This document shows, piece after piece, positions 32,765 to 41,953 of a stretch of DNA of 64,000 nucleotides (the stretch's first letter is position 1; every line of letters starts with the position of its first letter). The position numbers and the translations under genes were made by a program. Origin of the DNA: Citreicoccus inhibens (lineage in GTDB: Bacteria; Myxococcota; Myxococcia; Myxococcales; Myxococcaceae); assembly GCF_019039035.1 (NCBI RefSeq), contig NZ_JAHNZT010000021.1:1-64000 (forward strand), written 5' to 3'. The notes below the pieces were generated by a model. That model ran no database searches and was not told the origin of the DNA. It saw only the letters and a program-made list of their open reading frames with translations.

Positions 32765-35068
32765 ATGTTCTCTCGTCGTATCGGGCTGCCCCGTGCCGCA
32801 TGGGCGGCGCTCGCCATGGCAGGAGCCCTGGCCTGCGCCCCTGTTGAAGAACTCCCCGAGCCAACCCCCGCGCCAGCGTCCGTGAAGCAGGGCCTCGGCG
32901 TGCCGGGCTTCGCGGAGCTGCACCACCACATGTTCGCGGAGGAGGCCTTCGGCGGAGGCTGGTTCCACGGCAGCTATACCGGTGCCCTCACCACGTGCGA
33001 CGGAGGACTTCCGGAGAGTGACCACGCGCGCGTTCGAATGGACCTGAGCAACCTGCTCAATCTGTGTCCCAACTCGGGCGGGGTGGATCTGCGGGGCGTG
33101 CCCATCTTGTCGCAGCTCTTTGGCGTGGGCGGCGCGGTGGCCTCGGAGTTCCTTGGGAAGATTGAAGGCACGCAAGGCGACACCGGGCTGCACCTGGGCC
33201 GGCGCGTCCCGAACAGCGAGTGGCCGCGCTGGGACACCATCGCGCATCAACAGTCCTGGGAGGGCTGGTTGAAGCAGGCGCATCAAGGGGGCCTGTCGCT
33301 GGTGGTGGTCTCCGCCGTCAGCAATCAATTCCTCTGCGAAGCGCTGCCGCCGCAGAACCGCAAGCGGGGCTGTGACGAGATGGCGGACGTGGAGGTCCAG
33401 CTCCAACTGGCGCGTCAGTTCGACGCCGCGAATGATTGGGTGGAGATTGCCCTGTCGCCTGCGGATGCCCGGCGGATCATCTCGCAGGGCAAGCTGGCCA
33501 TGGTGCTCTCCATCGAGACGAGCAAGCTGTTCGGCAGCAAGGACTGGCGCGCGGAGCTCGATCGCTTCCATGCGCTCGGTGTGCGCACGCTCCAGCCCGT
33601 GCACCAGTTGGACAACCGCTTCGGCGGCGCGGCGCTGCACAACGTCATCTTCCAGGCGGCGCAGTTCCTGGAGAACTGCCACATCGACACGGACTGCGGC
33701 GTCACCGCGGGCAACTTCACGTTGGGCTTCGACGTGGACGCGCAGTGCCGCAACGTGCGCGGACTCACGACGGAAGGCCAGCAGCTGGTGCAGGCGATGA
33801 TGGACAAGGGGATGCTCATCGACCTGGCCCACCTGTCCGAGAAGGGCGTGAAGGACGCCTACTCGGTGGCGGAGCGGAACAACTACTACCCGCTCTTCAT
33901 CAGCCACGGACACTTCCGCGAGGTGATGAACGGCAAGCTGGCGGAGAACGAGAAGACGACGCCGGCCTGGGTGGTGCAAATGCTGCGGCGCACGGGCGGC
34001 ATGTTCGGCCTGCGCACGGCGCACGACGAGACGCGCACGTACACCAAGGCGAACATCGCCAATGACTGCCAGGGCTCCAGCCGCTCCTTCGCGCAGGCGT
34101 ACGAGTTCGGCCGTCAGGGCCTCAAGGTGCCCATGGCCTTCGGCGCGGACTTCAACGGCTTCATCCAGCAGACGCGTCCGCGCTTCGGTCCGAACGGCGC
34201 GTGCTCGGCGGGCTTCCAGGCCGAGGCCGATGCCCAGGAGCACGCGCAGGAACAGCACGGCCCCGCGCGCCTGGGCACGCCCTTTGATGAGCAGGGACTG
34301 GCGCACGTGGGCCTGCTGCCCGACCTCTTGAAGGACCTGCGCAACCTGGGGGCGGACACGACCGGATTGAACAATTCCGCCGAGACTTTTATCCGCATGT
34401 GGGAGCGCACGAGCGCGGCGCGCGTGGGGATGGCGGACGCGGCGAACGACATGGACACGAGCGGCGTGGCTCCCTGGGTGGCGCCGGGCGAGCGTGAGAA
34501 GGCGTACCCCACGGTGTGCGGCAAGGCGTACGCGCCGGACTCAAAGGAGCTGGGGCAGGGCTGCCGCTTCGACGATGAGTGCGTCAGTGAACAGTGCACG
34601 TCGGTGCTGTGCGACACGTTCGACGGGCGCTGCGTGTGCAACGACGATGGAGACTGTGGCGCGGCGAGTTACTGCCAGGACGGGGTGCCGGGCAACCCGA
34701 GCGACAACGACTGCGTGCCGAGGAAGGCGGACTGGGCCTCGTGCAGTCGAGATGGGCAGTGCCTCTCCGGGGCGTGTGGCGGTTGCCTGAACGCGGTGGG
34801 TTGGTGCTACGCGCCGCGTTCGAAGGCGCTTGGGCAGACGTGCAAGTCGGACCGGGAGTGCACGACGGACCGGTGTAGCGCGGACTGCTACTTGAACCCC
34901 ACGGGCGTGTGCCTCTGCAACAGCGATTCGCAATGTGGGGCGAACCAGTTCTGTGGGTGGGGGCTGAACTCGGGCAAGTGCGTGAACAAGCGCTCCCGGG
35001 GCGCGGCCTGTTCGAGCGACCGCGAGTGCCTGTCCGACCGGTGTCGCTGGTCGTTCACCTGCGCGTGA
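32765..35068 (+). CDS. Membrane-dipeptidase-like (M19 fold) protein with Cys-rich repeats
   Basis: 767 residues from ATG 32765 (GGAGG upstream), with a probable lipoprotein signal ending in GALAC. After FAELHHHMFAEEAFGG, an M19-like barrel follows: MVLSIETSKLFG, LGVRTLQPVHQLDNRFGG, GMLIDLAHLSEKGV and PLFISHGHFR carry His/Glu positions typical of renal-dipeptidase-like metalloenzymes. The last 190 residues hold Cys-rich units (CRFDDECVSEQCTS, CSRDGQCLSGACGG, CKSDRECTTDRC, CSSDRECLSDRC), a Dickkopf-like pattern common in myxobacterial surface proteins. The barrel is larger than in canonical M19 enzymes, so the activity is not certain. Confidence 0.78.
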   Translation: MFSRRIGLPRAAWAALAMAGALACAPVEELPEPTPAPASVKQGLGVPGFAELHHHMFAEEAFGGGWFHGSYTGALTTCDGGLPESDHARVRMDLSNLLNLCPNSGGVDLRGVPILSQLFGVGGAVASEFLGKIEGTQGDTGLHLGRRVPNSEWPRWDTIAHQQSWEGWLKQAHQGGLSLVVVSAVSNQFLCEALPPQNRKRGCDEMADVEVQLQLARQFDAANDWVEIALSPADARRIISQGKLAMVLSIETSKLFGSKDWRAELDRFHALGVRTLQPVHQLDNRFGGAALHNVIFQAAQFLENCHIDTDCGVTAGNFTLGFDVDAQCRNVRGLTTEGQQLVQAMMDKGMLIDLAHLSEKGVKDAYSVAERNNYYPLFISHGHFREVMNGKLAENEKTTPAWVVQMLRRTGGMFGLRTAHDETRTYTKANIANDCQGSSRSFAQAYEFGRQGLKVPMAFGADFNGFIQQTRPRFGPNGACSAGFQAEADAQEHAQEQHGPARLGTPFDEQGLAHVGLLPDLLKDLRNLGADTTGLNNSAETFIRMWERTSAARVGMADAANDMDTSGVAPWVAPGEREKAYPTVCGKAYAPDSKELGQGCRFDDECVSEQCTSVLCDTFDGRCVCNDDGDCGAASYCQDGVPGNPSDNDCVPRKADWASCSRDGQCLSGACGGCLNAVGWCYAPRSKALGQTCKSDRECTTDRCSADCYLNPTGVCLCNSDSQCGANQFCGWGLNSGKCVNKRSRGAACSSDRECLSDRCRWSFTCA

Positions 35069-35174
35069 GAAGAAGAGGGGACAGGCAGGCGCCCGAGGTC
35101 GGGAGCGGTTTGCGAACTCGGGCGCGGCTGTCATGGCCCATGGGGTGAGCGGTGGGCGGAATGGGGTGATGCGC

Positions 35175-35180
35175 TAGACT
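35175..35180 (+). promoter_or_regulatory. -10-like element, leaderless type
   Basis: TAGACT ends 8 nt before ATG 35189, and there is no purine-rich ribosome site between them. Confidence 0.45.
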
Positions 35181-35188
35181 GCCGCACC

Positions 35189-37441
35189 ATGCGTCGCAAA
35201 GCCCTATTCCTGCTCCCGTTGTTGCTCCTGGCCTGCAACCGTGAACCGGCCGCGAACGAAGCCGCGATCGCCGTCAACGTCGCCTACGACACGTCCTTCA
35301 AGAAGGGCTGCTTCGTGGTGCGAGCGCGTGACGGCTTGGGCAAGGAGGCCCTGGCCCGGGTGAACGCGGCCGATCGATCGGACAGCTCGAAGCCCGTGAC
35401 GGTGGCGGTCTACCGCAAGGCGGACTGGGGGCGTGACGTGGAGATCAACGTCACGGCGTTCGAGCTGAAGGACTGCACGGCCACGGCGGCGGGAATGCCC
35501 CTGGCGACGCCGGTGGACAGCTCCACGAAGTCGTTCGCGTTCAAGGACGCGGGCAAGCAGTCGTGGGACGTCGCGCTCATCACGCCGGACGCGGATGGGG
35601 ACGGCTACGTGGCCATGCGTGACGGCGGCGGCGGCACGGACTGCGATGACTCACGCGCGGACACGTACCCAGGCGCGAAGGAACTCTGCGACGGGGTGGT
35701 GAACAACTGCGGCGGTCAGGTGGACGAGGGTCTGCCGAAGACGAAGTACTACCGGGACGAAGACGGGGATGGTTACGGCGATCAGAGTCAGATGAAGGAG
35801 CTGTGCTCCGCGCCCGCCGGCTACGTGGCGGAGACCGGGGGAGTCTTCGATTGCAATGACAAAGCGAAGGACATCCACCCGGGGGCGACGGAGATCTGCA
35901 ACGAGATCGACGATAACTGCAACGGAGTCAAGGACGAGGGCCTGGACCAGGAGTGGTTCAGGGACGCTGACGGCGACGGGTTTGGAGACGCAACAGCCTG
36001 GCTCGTGAATTGTGCGAAGCCCGCGGGCTACGTGGCGAAGCGCAGCGAGGGAAGTGGATTCGACTGCAACGACTCCGATGCAGCCATCAACCCGCTCGCG
36101 ACGGAGAAGTGCAACGGCGTCGATGACAACTGCACGGGTGGCATCGATGAGACGTTCCCGGACAAGGACAAGTCCTGCACCAACGATGTGTGCGTTGGCA
36201 AGTTGGTATGCAACGCGAACCAGGATGGGCTCATGTGCAACGCCCTCGCGCCGGTGACCTATCACCGTGACGCGGACGACGATGGGTCCGGTTCGTCGAA
36301 TTCGGCAGATGCGCTGAAGGTGTGCCCGCCCAATGGAAAGCCGGCTGGGTATGTTACGAGTAGCGATGACTGCGACGACAAGGACCCGCACAATTTCCCT
36401 GGCAACCCGGAGATCTGCGACGACCGAGACAACAACTGCTCGGCCGGAACGAATGAAGAGGCCCGGCCCTCCGGTATCTGCGGGGACAAGGGGTGGGGTC
36501 AGGTCGCGGATGCTGTGCTGGCGGCGGGGACGACGTGGAACACGGTGGCGACTGCCCCCTCGGGCTATCCCGTGTGGATCGCTGGCGCGGGTGGCGCAAT
36601 GGCTGTTCGTGAGACAGCCAGTTCGCAGTTCGTGAGCTGGAACGGGAAGTGCGGCAGCTTTGACTGGCGAGCTGCTTGGGTAAGGCCCGATGGAGCGATC
36701 TTCCTGGCGGGGGCCGGTGGAAACATCGCAGTCTTCAAACTGGGAGATTCAGCCTGTGCCAGCCTCTCCACCGCGGCAGCGACGGGAGGGACAACCTCGA
36801 ATCATCCGCTCACAGGAATCATTGGCTTCATGAGCGGCGGCAACACACTGGTCTACGTGGTGAATGACGATGGCCAGGTCTACGAGTGGCGTGTCGGTCA
36901 GGCCTTGACGGCCAAACTCGATGTCAGTGGGCGCAAGTACCAGGACATCCACGGGTTCGACATGACGCACGTCCTGGTGGCTGGATACACGGGAAACTCT
37001 TCGAATCCCACTCCGGCGTTGTTCTCAACGGATGTCACCCAAACAACGCCTGGAACGACGTTGCACTCGTTCGCCAGTGCTCTGCCCAATAGCAACAAGG
37101 TGTTGTTCAACAAGGTTTGGGCTTGGGATGCGACCCATGCGTATGCCGTGGGGACACAGGGCGCGATTGTGAGATGGGACGGCGTGAGCACGTGGACGCC
37201 AGTGAACCCTGGCGGGCTCAATCTGGAGTTCAGCAGTGTGTGGGCGATGGACGACGCCTCTGTTTATTTGACAGACACGTCCGGAGTGATCCGTTGGCTG
37301 TCCCCGAGTGGTTGGAACACGCGGTACAATTCGGGCGGCGAGCTGCGGGACCTGGTGGTCGTACCGCGCACGGACGGCTCGAACATCTGGGATTACTGGG
37401 CGGTGGGTCCCAACAACCGCGTCATCCACTTCCCGGAATAG
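35189..37441 (+). CDS. Lipoprotein with MopE-type Ca-binding repeats and beta-propeller
   Basis: 750 residues with lipoprotein signal (LLLLAC). An N-terminal beta domain of about 120 residues precedes four or five MopE-like units, each with DxDGDGYGD followed by CDD/CND...C-D-NC and a DEG end (LCDGVVNNCGGQVDEG, ICNEIDDNCNGVKDEG, KCNGVDDNCTGGIDE, ICDDRDNNCSAG). The C-terminal 320 residues look like a Ycf48-type beta-propeller (VWAWDATHAYAVGTQGAIVR, SSVWAMDDASVYLTDTSG). MopE repeats bind calcium or copper in surface proteins. It is a mosaic paralogue of the gene at 38450-40525. Confidence 0.82.
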   Translation: MRRKALFLLPLLLLACNREPAANEAAIAVNVAYDTSFKKGCFVVRARDGLGKEALARVNAADRSDSSKPVTVAVYRKADWGRDVEINVTAFELKDCTATAAGMPLATPVDSSTKSFAFKDAGKQSWDVALITPDADGDGYVAMRDGGGGTDCDDSRADTYPGAKELCDGVVNNCGGQVDEGLPKTKYYRDEDGDGYGDQSQMKELCSAPAGYVAETGGVFDCNDKAKDIHPGATEICNEIDDNCNGVKDEGLDQEWFRDADGDGFGDATAWLVNCAKPAGYVAKRSEGSGFDCNDSDAAINPLATEKCNGVDDNCTGGIDETFPDKDKSCTNDVCVGKLVCNANQDGLMCNALAPVTYHRDADDDGSGSSNSADALKVCPPNGKPAGYVTSSDDCDDKDPHNFPGNPEICDDRDNNCSAGTNEEARPSGICGDKGWGQVADAVLAAGTTWNTVATAPSGYPVWIAGAGGAMAVRETASSQFVSWNGKCGSFDWRAAWVRPDGAIFLAGAGGNIAVFKLGDSACASLSTAAATGGTTSNHPLTGIIGFMSGGNTLVYVVNDDGQVYEWRVGQALTAKLDVSGRKYQDIHGFDMTHVLVAGYTGNSSNPTPALFSTDVTQTTPGTTLHSFASALPNSNKVLFNKVWAWDATHAYAVGTQGAIVRWDGVSTWTPVNPGGLNLEFSSVWAMDDASVYLTDTSGVIRWLSPSGWNTRYNSGGELRDLVVVPRTDGSNIWDYWAVGPNNRVIHFPE
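36371..36748 (+). repeat. Near-identical direct repeat, copy 1
   Basis: This 378-bp block aligns without gaps to 39461-39838, with five mismatches counted by eye. It covers the last MopE unit and the first propeller strands. Flanking parts of the two genes are much less alike. Confidence 0.85.
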
Positions 37442-37453
37442 TTCCGGAAGTTC

Positions 37454-37482
37454 CTCCCGCCACGCATCCGTCGTGGCGGGAG
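37454..37482 (+). terminator. Hairpin terminator
   Basis: CTCCCGCCACG and CGTGGCGGGAG form a perfect 11-bp stem with a 7-nt loop, 12 nt after the stop codon of the first MopE-type gene. Confidence 0.65.
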
Positions 37483-37571
37483 TGCAGCCCCTGGGCCTTC
37501 AGTGACAAGGTTCAGTATTGAACGCCAGGAATGCTGCTCTGGCATGTCTGGATGGTTTTGAGTGTTCCCGA

Positions 37572-37577
37572 TAGTGT
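37572..37577 (+). promoter_or_regulatory. -10-like element, leaderless type
   Basis: TAGTGT ends 6 nt before ATG 37584, again without a Shine-Dalgarno in between. Confidence 0.4.
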
Positions 37578-37583
37578 CGGTCC

Positions 37584-38453
37584 ATGGCACGAATCATGGA
37601 CCGGGGGATTGCAGCGCTCCTCATCTGCGGGTTGATGGGGGTGCCGCGCTTGGCGCAGGCCACGGAGGCGTTGGACCGACAGCTTCGCGAAGCGGTCCGC
37701 CTCTACGAAGACCTGGAATATGAGCAGGCGTTGGGTTTGCTCAAGCGGGCCCACCAGTCCTCGCGAGGCGCCTCCGATGACACCGCGGTGTTCCTGCTCG
37801 AAGGCATCGTGTGTGCGGACTTGGGGCGCTGGGAGACTGCCCGCAGCGCATTCCGGTCCGCGCTGCTTCGGCAGCCCGAGGCCCGGCTTCCGCTGAAGGT
37901 CTCTCCGAAGGTGGAGCGCGAGTTCGAGGCGGAGCGAGTGAAGGCGCGCCAGGAACTCGCTCGTCGCACCGCAGCCACCCCCGCGAGCAAGACGGTCGCG
38001 ACGTCCAAGCCTCTGTCCGTGGACGTGGAGAAGCCGCAGGTCGGGTCAGTAGCTCTCGTGGCTGAGGACCCGCTGCGAGCGGCCGCTCCGGCTGAGTCCG
38101 CTCCCGTGGCGTCCTCCGCACCTTCAGAGGTGCTCACCCTCAGGGGTGACACGACACGCAGTGGAGCCGCGAGCGGTCGTCGAGTCTCGACAGTGACGTG
38201 GTCGCTCTTGGGGGCGGGCGTGGTGGCGGGTGGGGTGGGTTCCGTCTTTGGCGTGTCGTCACGAGGTCATGTGGCGGATGCGCGCAAGGCGCAGTTTCAG
38301 GACGAGCTCATCCTTCATCACACTCAGGCAGAGAGCACCGCGCGGACAGCGAACATCCTCTTCGGGGTAGCAGGCGCCGTGGCAGTGGGGGCGGTGGTGA
38401 CGTGGCTGCTGACTCCGAGCGAGTCAGTGGCCTCTGTGGAGGTGGCGCGATGA
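37584..38453 (+). CDS. Secreted/membrane TPR-like protein
   Basis: 289 residues. A signal peptide (ALLICGLMGVPRLAQA) is followed by helical TPR-like units (LREAVRLYEDLEYEQALGLL, CADLGRWETARSAFRSALL). A Lys/Arg-rich helix and a Pro/Ala/Ser linker come next, and two hydrophobic segments close the chain (TWSLLGAGVVAGGVGSVFGV and ILFGVAGAVAVGAVVTWLL). The type is frequent in myxobacteria next to surface-protein genes. The stop overlaps the start of the second MopE-type protein (ATGA), so the two are translationally coupled, and the TPR protein may help export or anchor it. Confidence 0.75.
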   Translation: MARIMDRGIAALLICGLMGVPRLAQATEALDRQLREAVRLYEDLEYEQALGLLKRAHQSSRGASDDTAVFLLEGIVCADLGRWETARSAFRSALLRQPEARLPLKVSPKVEREFEAERVKARQELARRTAATPASKTVATSKPLSVDVEKPQVGSVALVAEDPLRAAAPAESAPVASSAPSEVLTLRGDTTRSGAASGRRVSTVTWSLLGAGVVAGGVGSVFGVSSRGHVADARKAQFQDELILHHTQAESTARTANILFGVAGAVAVGAVVTWLLTPSESVASVEVAR

Positions 38454-40525
38454 GCCGCCTGACACTCTGTGGACTGGGTTTGTTGTGGGGCGTGATGGCG
38501 TGCACGGTGCCGGGTTTGGACGAACTCCAGGGTGGGAGCGCACGCGCCTGCAATGCGCAGCATGTCTGTGCCAGTGGCTCCGTGTGCATTCAGGGAACCT
38601 GTCAGCCCTGCGACGGCGCAGTCGTTCAAGCGTATCCAGATGCAGACCGAGACGGTCACGGCGCGATGGGAAGGCCCGCGGAGGTGTTTTGTGGTCGTGC
38701 ACCCGCAGGTTATGCGACGTCGAATGACGATTGTGACGACACGAACCCAAGTACCTATCCGGGCGCGAAGGAACTCTGCGATGGGCTGGTGAACAACTGT
38801 GGCGGCTTGGCGGATGAGGGCCTGCCGAAGACGAAGTACTACCGGGACGAAGACGGAGATGGTTACGGCGATCAGAGTCAGATGAAGGAGCTGTGTTCCG
38901 CGCCCGCCGGCTATGTGGCGGAGACTGGGGGAGGCTTCGATTGCAATGACAAAGCGAAGGACATCCACCCGGGGGCGACGGAGATCTGCAACGAGATCGA
39001 CGACAACTGCAACGGAGTCAAGGACGAGGGCTTGATCCAGGAGTGGTTTCGAGACGCGGACGGTGACGGTTTTGGCGACGTGACGGCCCGAGCCGTGAAC
39101 TGCGCGAAGCCCACTGGCTACGTGGCGAAGCGCGCGGAGGGGAATGGGTTCGACTGTAACGACAACAATGCGGGGATCAACCCTCTCGCGACCGAGAAGT
39201 GCAACGGCATTGATGACAACTGCACGGGTGGCATCGACGAGACGTTCCCGGACAAGGACAAGTCCTGCACCAACGACGTGTGTGGGGGGGCGTTGGTGTG
39301 CAACGCGAACCAGGATGGGCTCGTATGCAACGCCCCCCCGCCGGTGACTTATCACCGTGACTCGGACAGCGACGGGGTCGGTTCGGCGAATGCTGCGGAT
39401 GCCCTGAAGGCGTGTCCATTCGGAGGGTATCCGGCTGGATACGTCCTGAGCAGCAACGACTGCGACGACAAGGACCCGCACAATTTCCCTGGCAACACGG
39501 AGATCTGCGACGACCGAGACAACAACTGCTCGGCCGGAACGAGTGAGGAGGCCCGGCCCTCCGGTATCTGCGGGGACAAGGGGTGGGGTCAGGTCGCGGA
39601 TGCTGTGCTGGCGGCGGGGACGACGTGGAACACGGTGGCGACTGCGCCCTCGGGCTATCCCGTGTGGATCGCTGGCGCGGGTGGCGCAATGGCTGTTCGT
39701 GAGACAGCCAGTTCGCAGTTCGTGAGCTGGAATGGGAAGTGCGGCAGCTTTGACTGGCGAGCTGCTTGGGTAAGGCCCGATGGAGCGATCTTCCTGGCGG
39801 GGGCCGGTGGAAACATCGCAGTCTTCAAACTGGGAGATGCAGCCTGTTCAGGCCTCTCCACCACGATAGCGGAGGGGGCACAGCACTCGAACAATCCACT
39901 CAGTGGCATCATTGGTTTCGTCGAGAATGGTGTGACTACCGTCTATGTTGTGAATGATCAGGGGCATCTCTATCAATGGATTGTGGGGACCTCGCTCAAA
40001 TACAAATCGGGGCGTGCGCCGAACTATCAGGACATTCACGGGCATGATGCGGCTCATCTTCTGCTGGTTGGATTCACGGGAAACCTTTCGATTCCTACCC
40101 CTGCGCTGCTGTCTGCCGATGGGAGCGTGGTAAACCCCGGGTCCACGCTACATGCGGTTGACTCGAATACACCGACCAAAACAATCATCAATAAGGTGTG
40201 GTCGTGGGATGCATCGCATGCCTACGCAGTAGGTACGAATGGAGCCATGTTGCGTTGGGATGGGGCTTCCTCATGGGCATTCGCTAATCCGGATCCCACG
40301 GTCAATTTTAGTCTCACGAGTGTGTGGGCATTGGATGAATCGACGGTCTACACGACAGATGTGCTGGGCGCAGTCCGTTGGTTGTCCCCGAATGGTTGGA
40401 TCACACGGGTCAACGGTGGCGGCGAGCTGCGGGACCTGGTGGTCGTGCCGCGCACGGATGGCTCGAACATCTGGGACTACTGGGCGGTGGGTCCCAACAA
40501 CCGCGTCATCCACTTCCCGGAGTGA
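38450..40525 (+). CDS. MopE-repeat/beta-propeller lipoprotein, paralogue
   Basis: 691 residues from ATG 38450, overlapping the upstream stop by 4 nt. The frame is open far upstream but inside the TPR gene. The lipoprotein signal ends in GVMAC. A Cys-rich start (CNAQHVCASGSVCIQGTCQP) replaces the beta domain of the first copy. MopE units and the propeller follow as in the gene at 35189. The middle block is nearly identical to that copy, while the propeller from about residue 465 is strongly diverged and visibly less GC-rich (about 39,900-40,400). The last 30 residues return to near identity. Confidence 0.82.
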   Translation: MSRLTLCGLGLLWGVMACTVPGLDELQGGSARACNAQHVCASGSVCIQGTCQPCDGAVVQAYPDADRDGHGAMGRPAEVFCGRAPAGYATSNDDCDDTNPSTYPGAKELCDGLVNNCGGLADEGLPKTKYYRDEDGDGYGDQSQMKELCSAPAGYVAETGGGFDCNDKAKDIHPGATEICNEIDDNCNGVKDEGLIQEWFRDADGDGFGDVTARAVNCAKPTGYVAKRAEGNGFDCNDNNAGINPLATEKCNGIDDNCTGGIDETFPDKDKSCTNDVCGGALVCNANQDGLVCNAPPPVTYHRDSDSDGVGSANAADALKACPFGGYPAGYVLSSNDCDDKDPHNFPGNTEICDDRDNNCSAGTSEEARPSGICGDKGWGQVADAVLAAGTTWNTVATAPSGYPVWIAGAGGAMAVRETASSQFVSWNGKCGSFDWRAAWVRPDGAIFLAGAGGNIAVFKLGDAACSGLSTTIAEGAQHSNNPLSGIIGFVENGVTTVYVVNDQGHLYQWIVGTSLKYKSGRAPNYQDIHGHDAAHLLLVGFTGNLSIPTPALLSADGSVVNPGSTLHAVDSNTPTKTIINKVWSWDASHAYAVGTNGAMLRWDGASSWAFANPDPTVNFSLTSVWALDESTVYTTDVLGAVRWLSPNGWITRVNGGGELRDLVVVPRTDGSNIWDYWAVGPNNRVIHFPE
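39461..39838 (+). repeat. Near-identical direct repeat, copy 2
   Basis: Partner of the block at 36371-36748, offset by exactly 3090 bp. Third-position changes are almost absent inside the block and frequent outside it. Confidence 0.85.
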
Positions 40526-40529
40526 GACG

Positions 40530-40564
40530 CGTCAGGGCGCGCGGAGTCTCCGCGCGCCCTGACG
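40530..40564. terminator. Bidirectional terminator hairpin
   Basis: CGTCAGGGCGCGCGGA and TCCGCGCGCCCTGACG form a perfect 16-bp stem with a 3-nt loop, between the convergent MopE-type and MFS genes. It ends 3 nt before the MFS stop codon. Confidence 0.8.
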
Positions 40565-40567
40565 GAT

Positions 40568-41866
40568 TCACGGTCCGCTCGTCTCGTAGCTGGAGGGCGT
40601 GGTCACTCGGACTGGACCACGCGTCTGTTTCGGGGGCGCGCGGGTGAAGGCCCAGAAGGTCAGGGCACCCGCGCTGAAGCTCGCGCCCAGCACGCAGACC
40701 CCGGTCCATCCCCAGTGCGCATACGCGAGCGTCGAGGCGATGGCGCCCGCCCCGCTCCCCACGGAATAGAAAAACATGTAGCCCGCGACGAGCCGACTGC
40801 GAGCCTCGGGGCGCACGCTGTAGAGCATGCTCTGGTTGGTGACGTGCACGGCTTGGATGGCGAGGTCCAAAAGAATGACTCCCACCACCAGGGCCCACAG
40901 GGAGTCGCCCAAGAGCCCGATGGGCAGCCACGACACCCACAAGAGCACCAAGGCGCTCCCCGTGGTCGCTTGTCCCAAGCCTCGGTCCGCGAGCTGTCCT
41001 GCTCGCACGGCCCCCAGCGCGCCCGCGGCTCCCACCAGTCCGAACAGGCCCACTTGGGTCGCTGAAAGCGAAAGCGGTGGCGCGCTGAGCGGAAGCACCA
41101 GGGACGTCCAGAAGGTGCTGAACGCCGCGAAGATGAGCATGGCGAGCACGCCACGAACGCGCAGCAGTCGCTCCTGCACGAACAGGTCGAACACCGAGCG
41201 AAGCAGCCGCGAATAGGACAGGGCCGCTTCCGCTGGCGCGTGCCGGGGCAGCACGCGGAACAGCGCCGCCGCCATCCCCACCGTGAGCAGCGCGGAGAGC
41301 AGATACACCGCGCGCCAGCCCGCGAGGTCCGCGACCACGCCCGACACCGTGCGCGCCACGAGGATGCCGAGCACCACGCCCCCCGTCACCGTGCCCACCA
41401 CGGTTCCGCGCTGCTCGGCCGATGCCAGGGTCGCCGCGAAGGCCACGAGCACCTGGGTCACCACCGCGAGGAGCCCCACCACGGCCATGCCCAGGAGCAG
41501 CCCTCCCCGAGTGTGCGCGAACCCCACCAGGACCAGCGCGCCCACGGACAACAGGAGCTGTCCCATGATGAGTCGCCGGCGCTCCACGACATCTCCCAGC
41601 GGCACCACCAGGAGCAGCCCGAGCCCATAGCCCGCCTGAGTCACGGTGACGACGATGCCGATCGACGCCGCGGGAATGCCCAGCTCGACCGCCATCGCCT
41701 GGAGCAGCGGCTGGGCATAATAGACATTCGCCACGGACAGCCCGCATGCCACGGCGAACAACAGCACGACCGAGCGAGTCAGCGGAGGCGTGACTTCCTG
41801 CCCCGCCTGCGTCGCCAGTTCTCCGTCCGCCTCCTCGCCCCTCGCACCCCGCTGCTCCATCCGCAT
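40568..41866 (-). CDS. MFS transporter (12-TM, efflux type)
   Basis: About 432 residues. I prefer ATG 41866 (GGAG 8-9 nt upstream) to GTG 41875. Twelve membrane segments follow the MFS layout: VANVYYAQPLLQAMA in TM1, VPLGDVVERRRLIM as motif A, a cytoplasmic loop in the middle, and LLWVSWLPIGLLGDSLWAL in the second half. The N-terminal YYAQPLL signature is typical of the YnfM/arabinose-efflux-like group. It is transcribed divergently from an HxlR-family regulator with inverted repeats between them, which points to inducible efflux of a reactive or toxic compound. Confidence 0.87.
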   Translation of the reverse strand: MRMEQRGARGEEADGELATQAGQEVTPPLTRSVVLLFAVACGLSVANVYYAQPLLQAMAVELGIPAASIGIVVTVTQAGYGLGLLLVVPLGDVVERRRLIMGQLLLSVGALVLVGFAHTRGGLLLGMAVVGLLAVVTQVLVAFAATLASAEQRGTVVGTVTGGVVLGILVARTVSGVVADLAGWRAVYLLSALLTVGMAAALFRVLPRHAPAEAALSYSRLLRSVFDLFVQERLLRVRGVLAMLIFAAFSTFWTSLVLPLSAPPLSLSATQVGLFGLVGAAGALGAVRAGQLADRGLGQATTGSALVLLWVSWLPIGLLGDSLWALVVGVILLDLAIQAVHVTNQSMLYSVRPEARSRLVAGYMFFYSVGSGAGAIASTLAYAHWGWTGVCVLGASFSAGALTFWAFTRAPPKQTRGPVRVTTPSSYETSGP

Positions 41867-41884
41867 CCTCGTCACTCCGTCATG

Positions 41885-41903
41885 TGGTTTCGTTTTGAAA
41901 CCA
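41885..41903. promoter_or_regulatory. Candidate HxlR operator 1
   Basis: Perfect inverted repeat TGGTTTC-GTTTT-GAAACCA in the 99-bp divergent region between the MFS gene and the hxlR-like gene, about 18 bp upstream of the MFS start. Confidence 0.55.
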
Positions 41904-41929
41904 GCTCAGGGGTAGCGAGGCCGGTTTCA

Positions 41930-41939
41930 GGTTGCAACC
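41930..41939. promoter_or_regulatory. Candidate HxlR operator 2
   Basis: Palindrome GGTTGCAACC preceded by GGTTTC, sharing the GGTT/AACC half-sites of the first operator. It overlaps a TTGCAA that could be the -35 of the regulator gene (16 bp before TAGGTT). Confidence 0.45.
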
Positions 41940-41953
41940 AGATTTGGGGCCGC

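Noticed and set aside
35189-40525. Diversity-generating retroelement target in the MopE/propeller genes, using the RT in the window
   Set aside because: The RT is 17 kb away and of retron type with its own msr-msd. No template/variable repeat pair with adenine-biased changes is seen; differences are spread over all bases.
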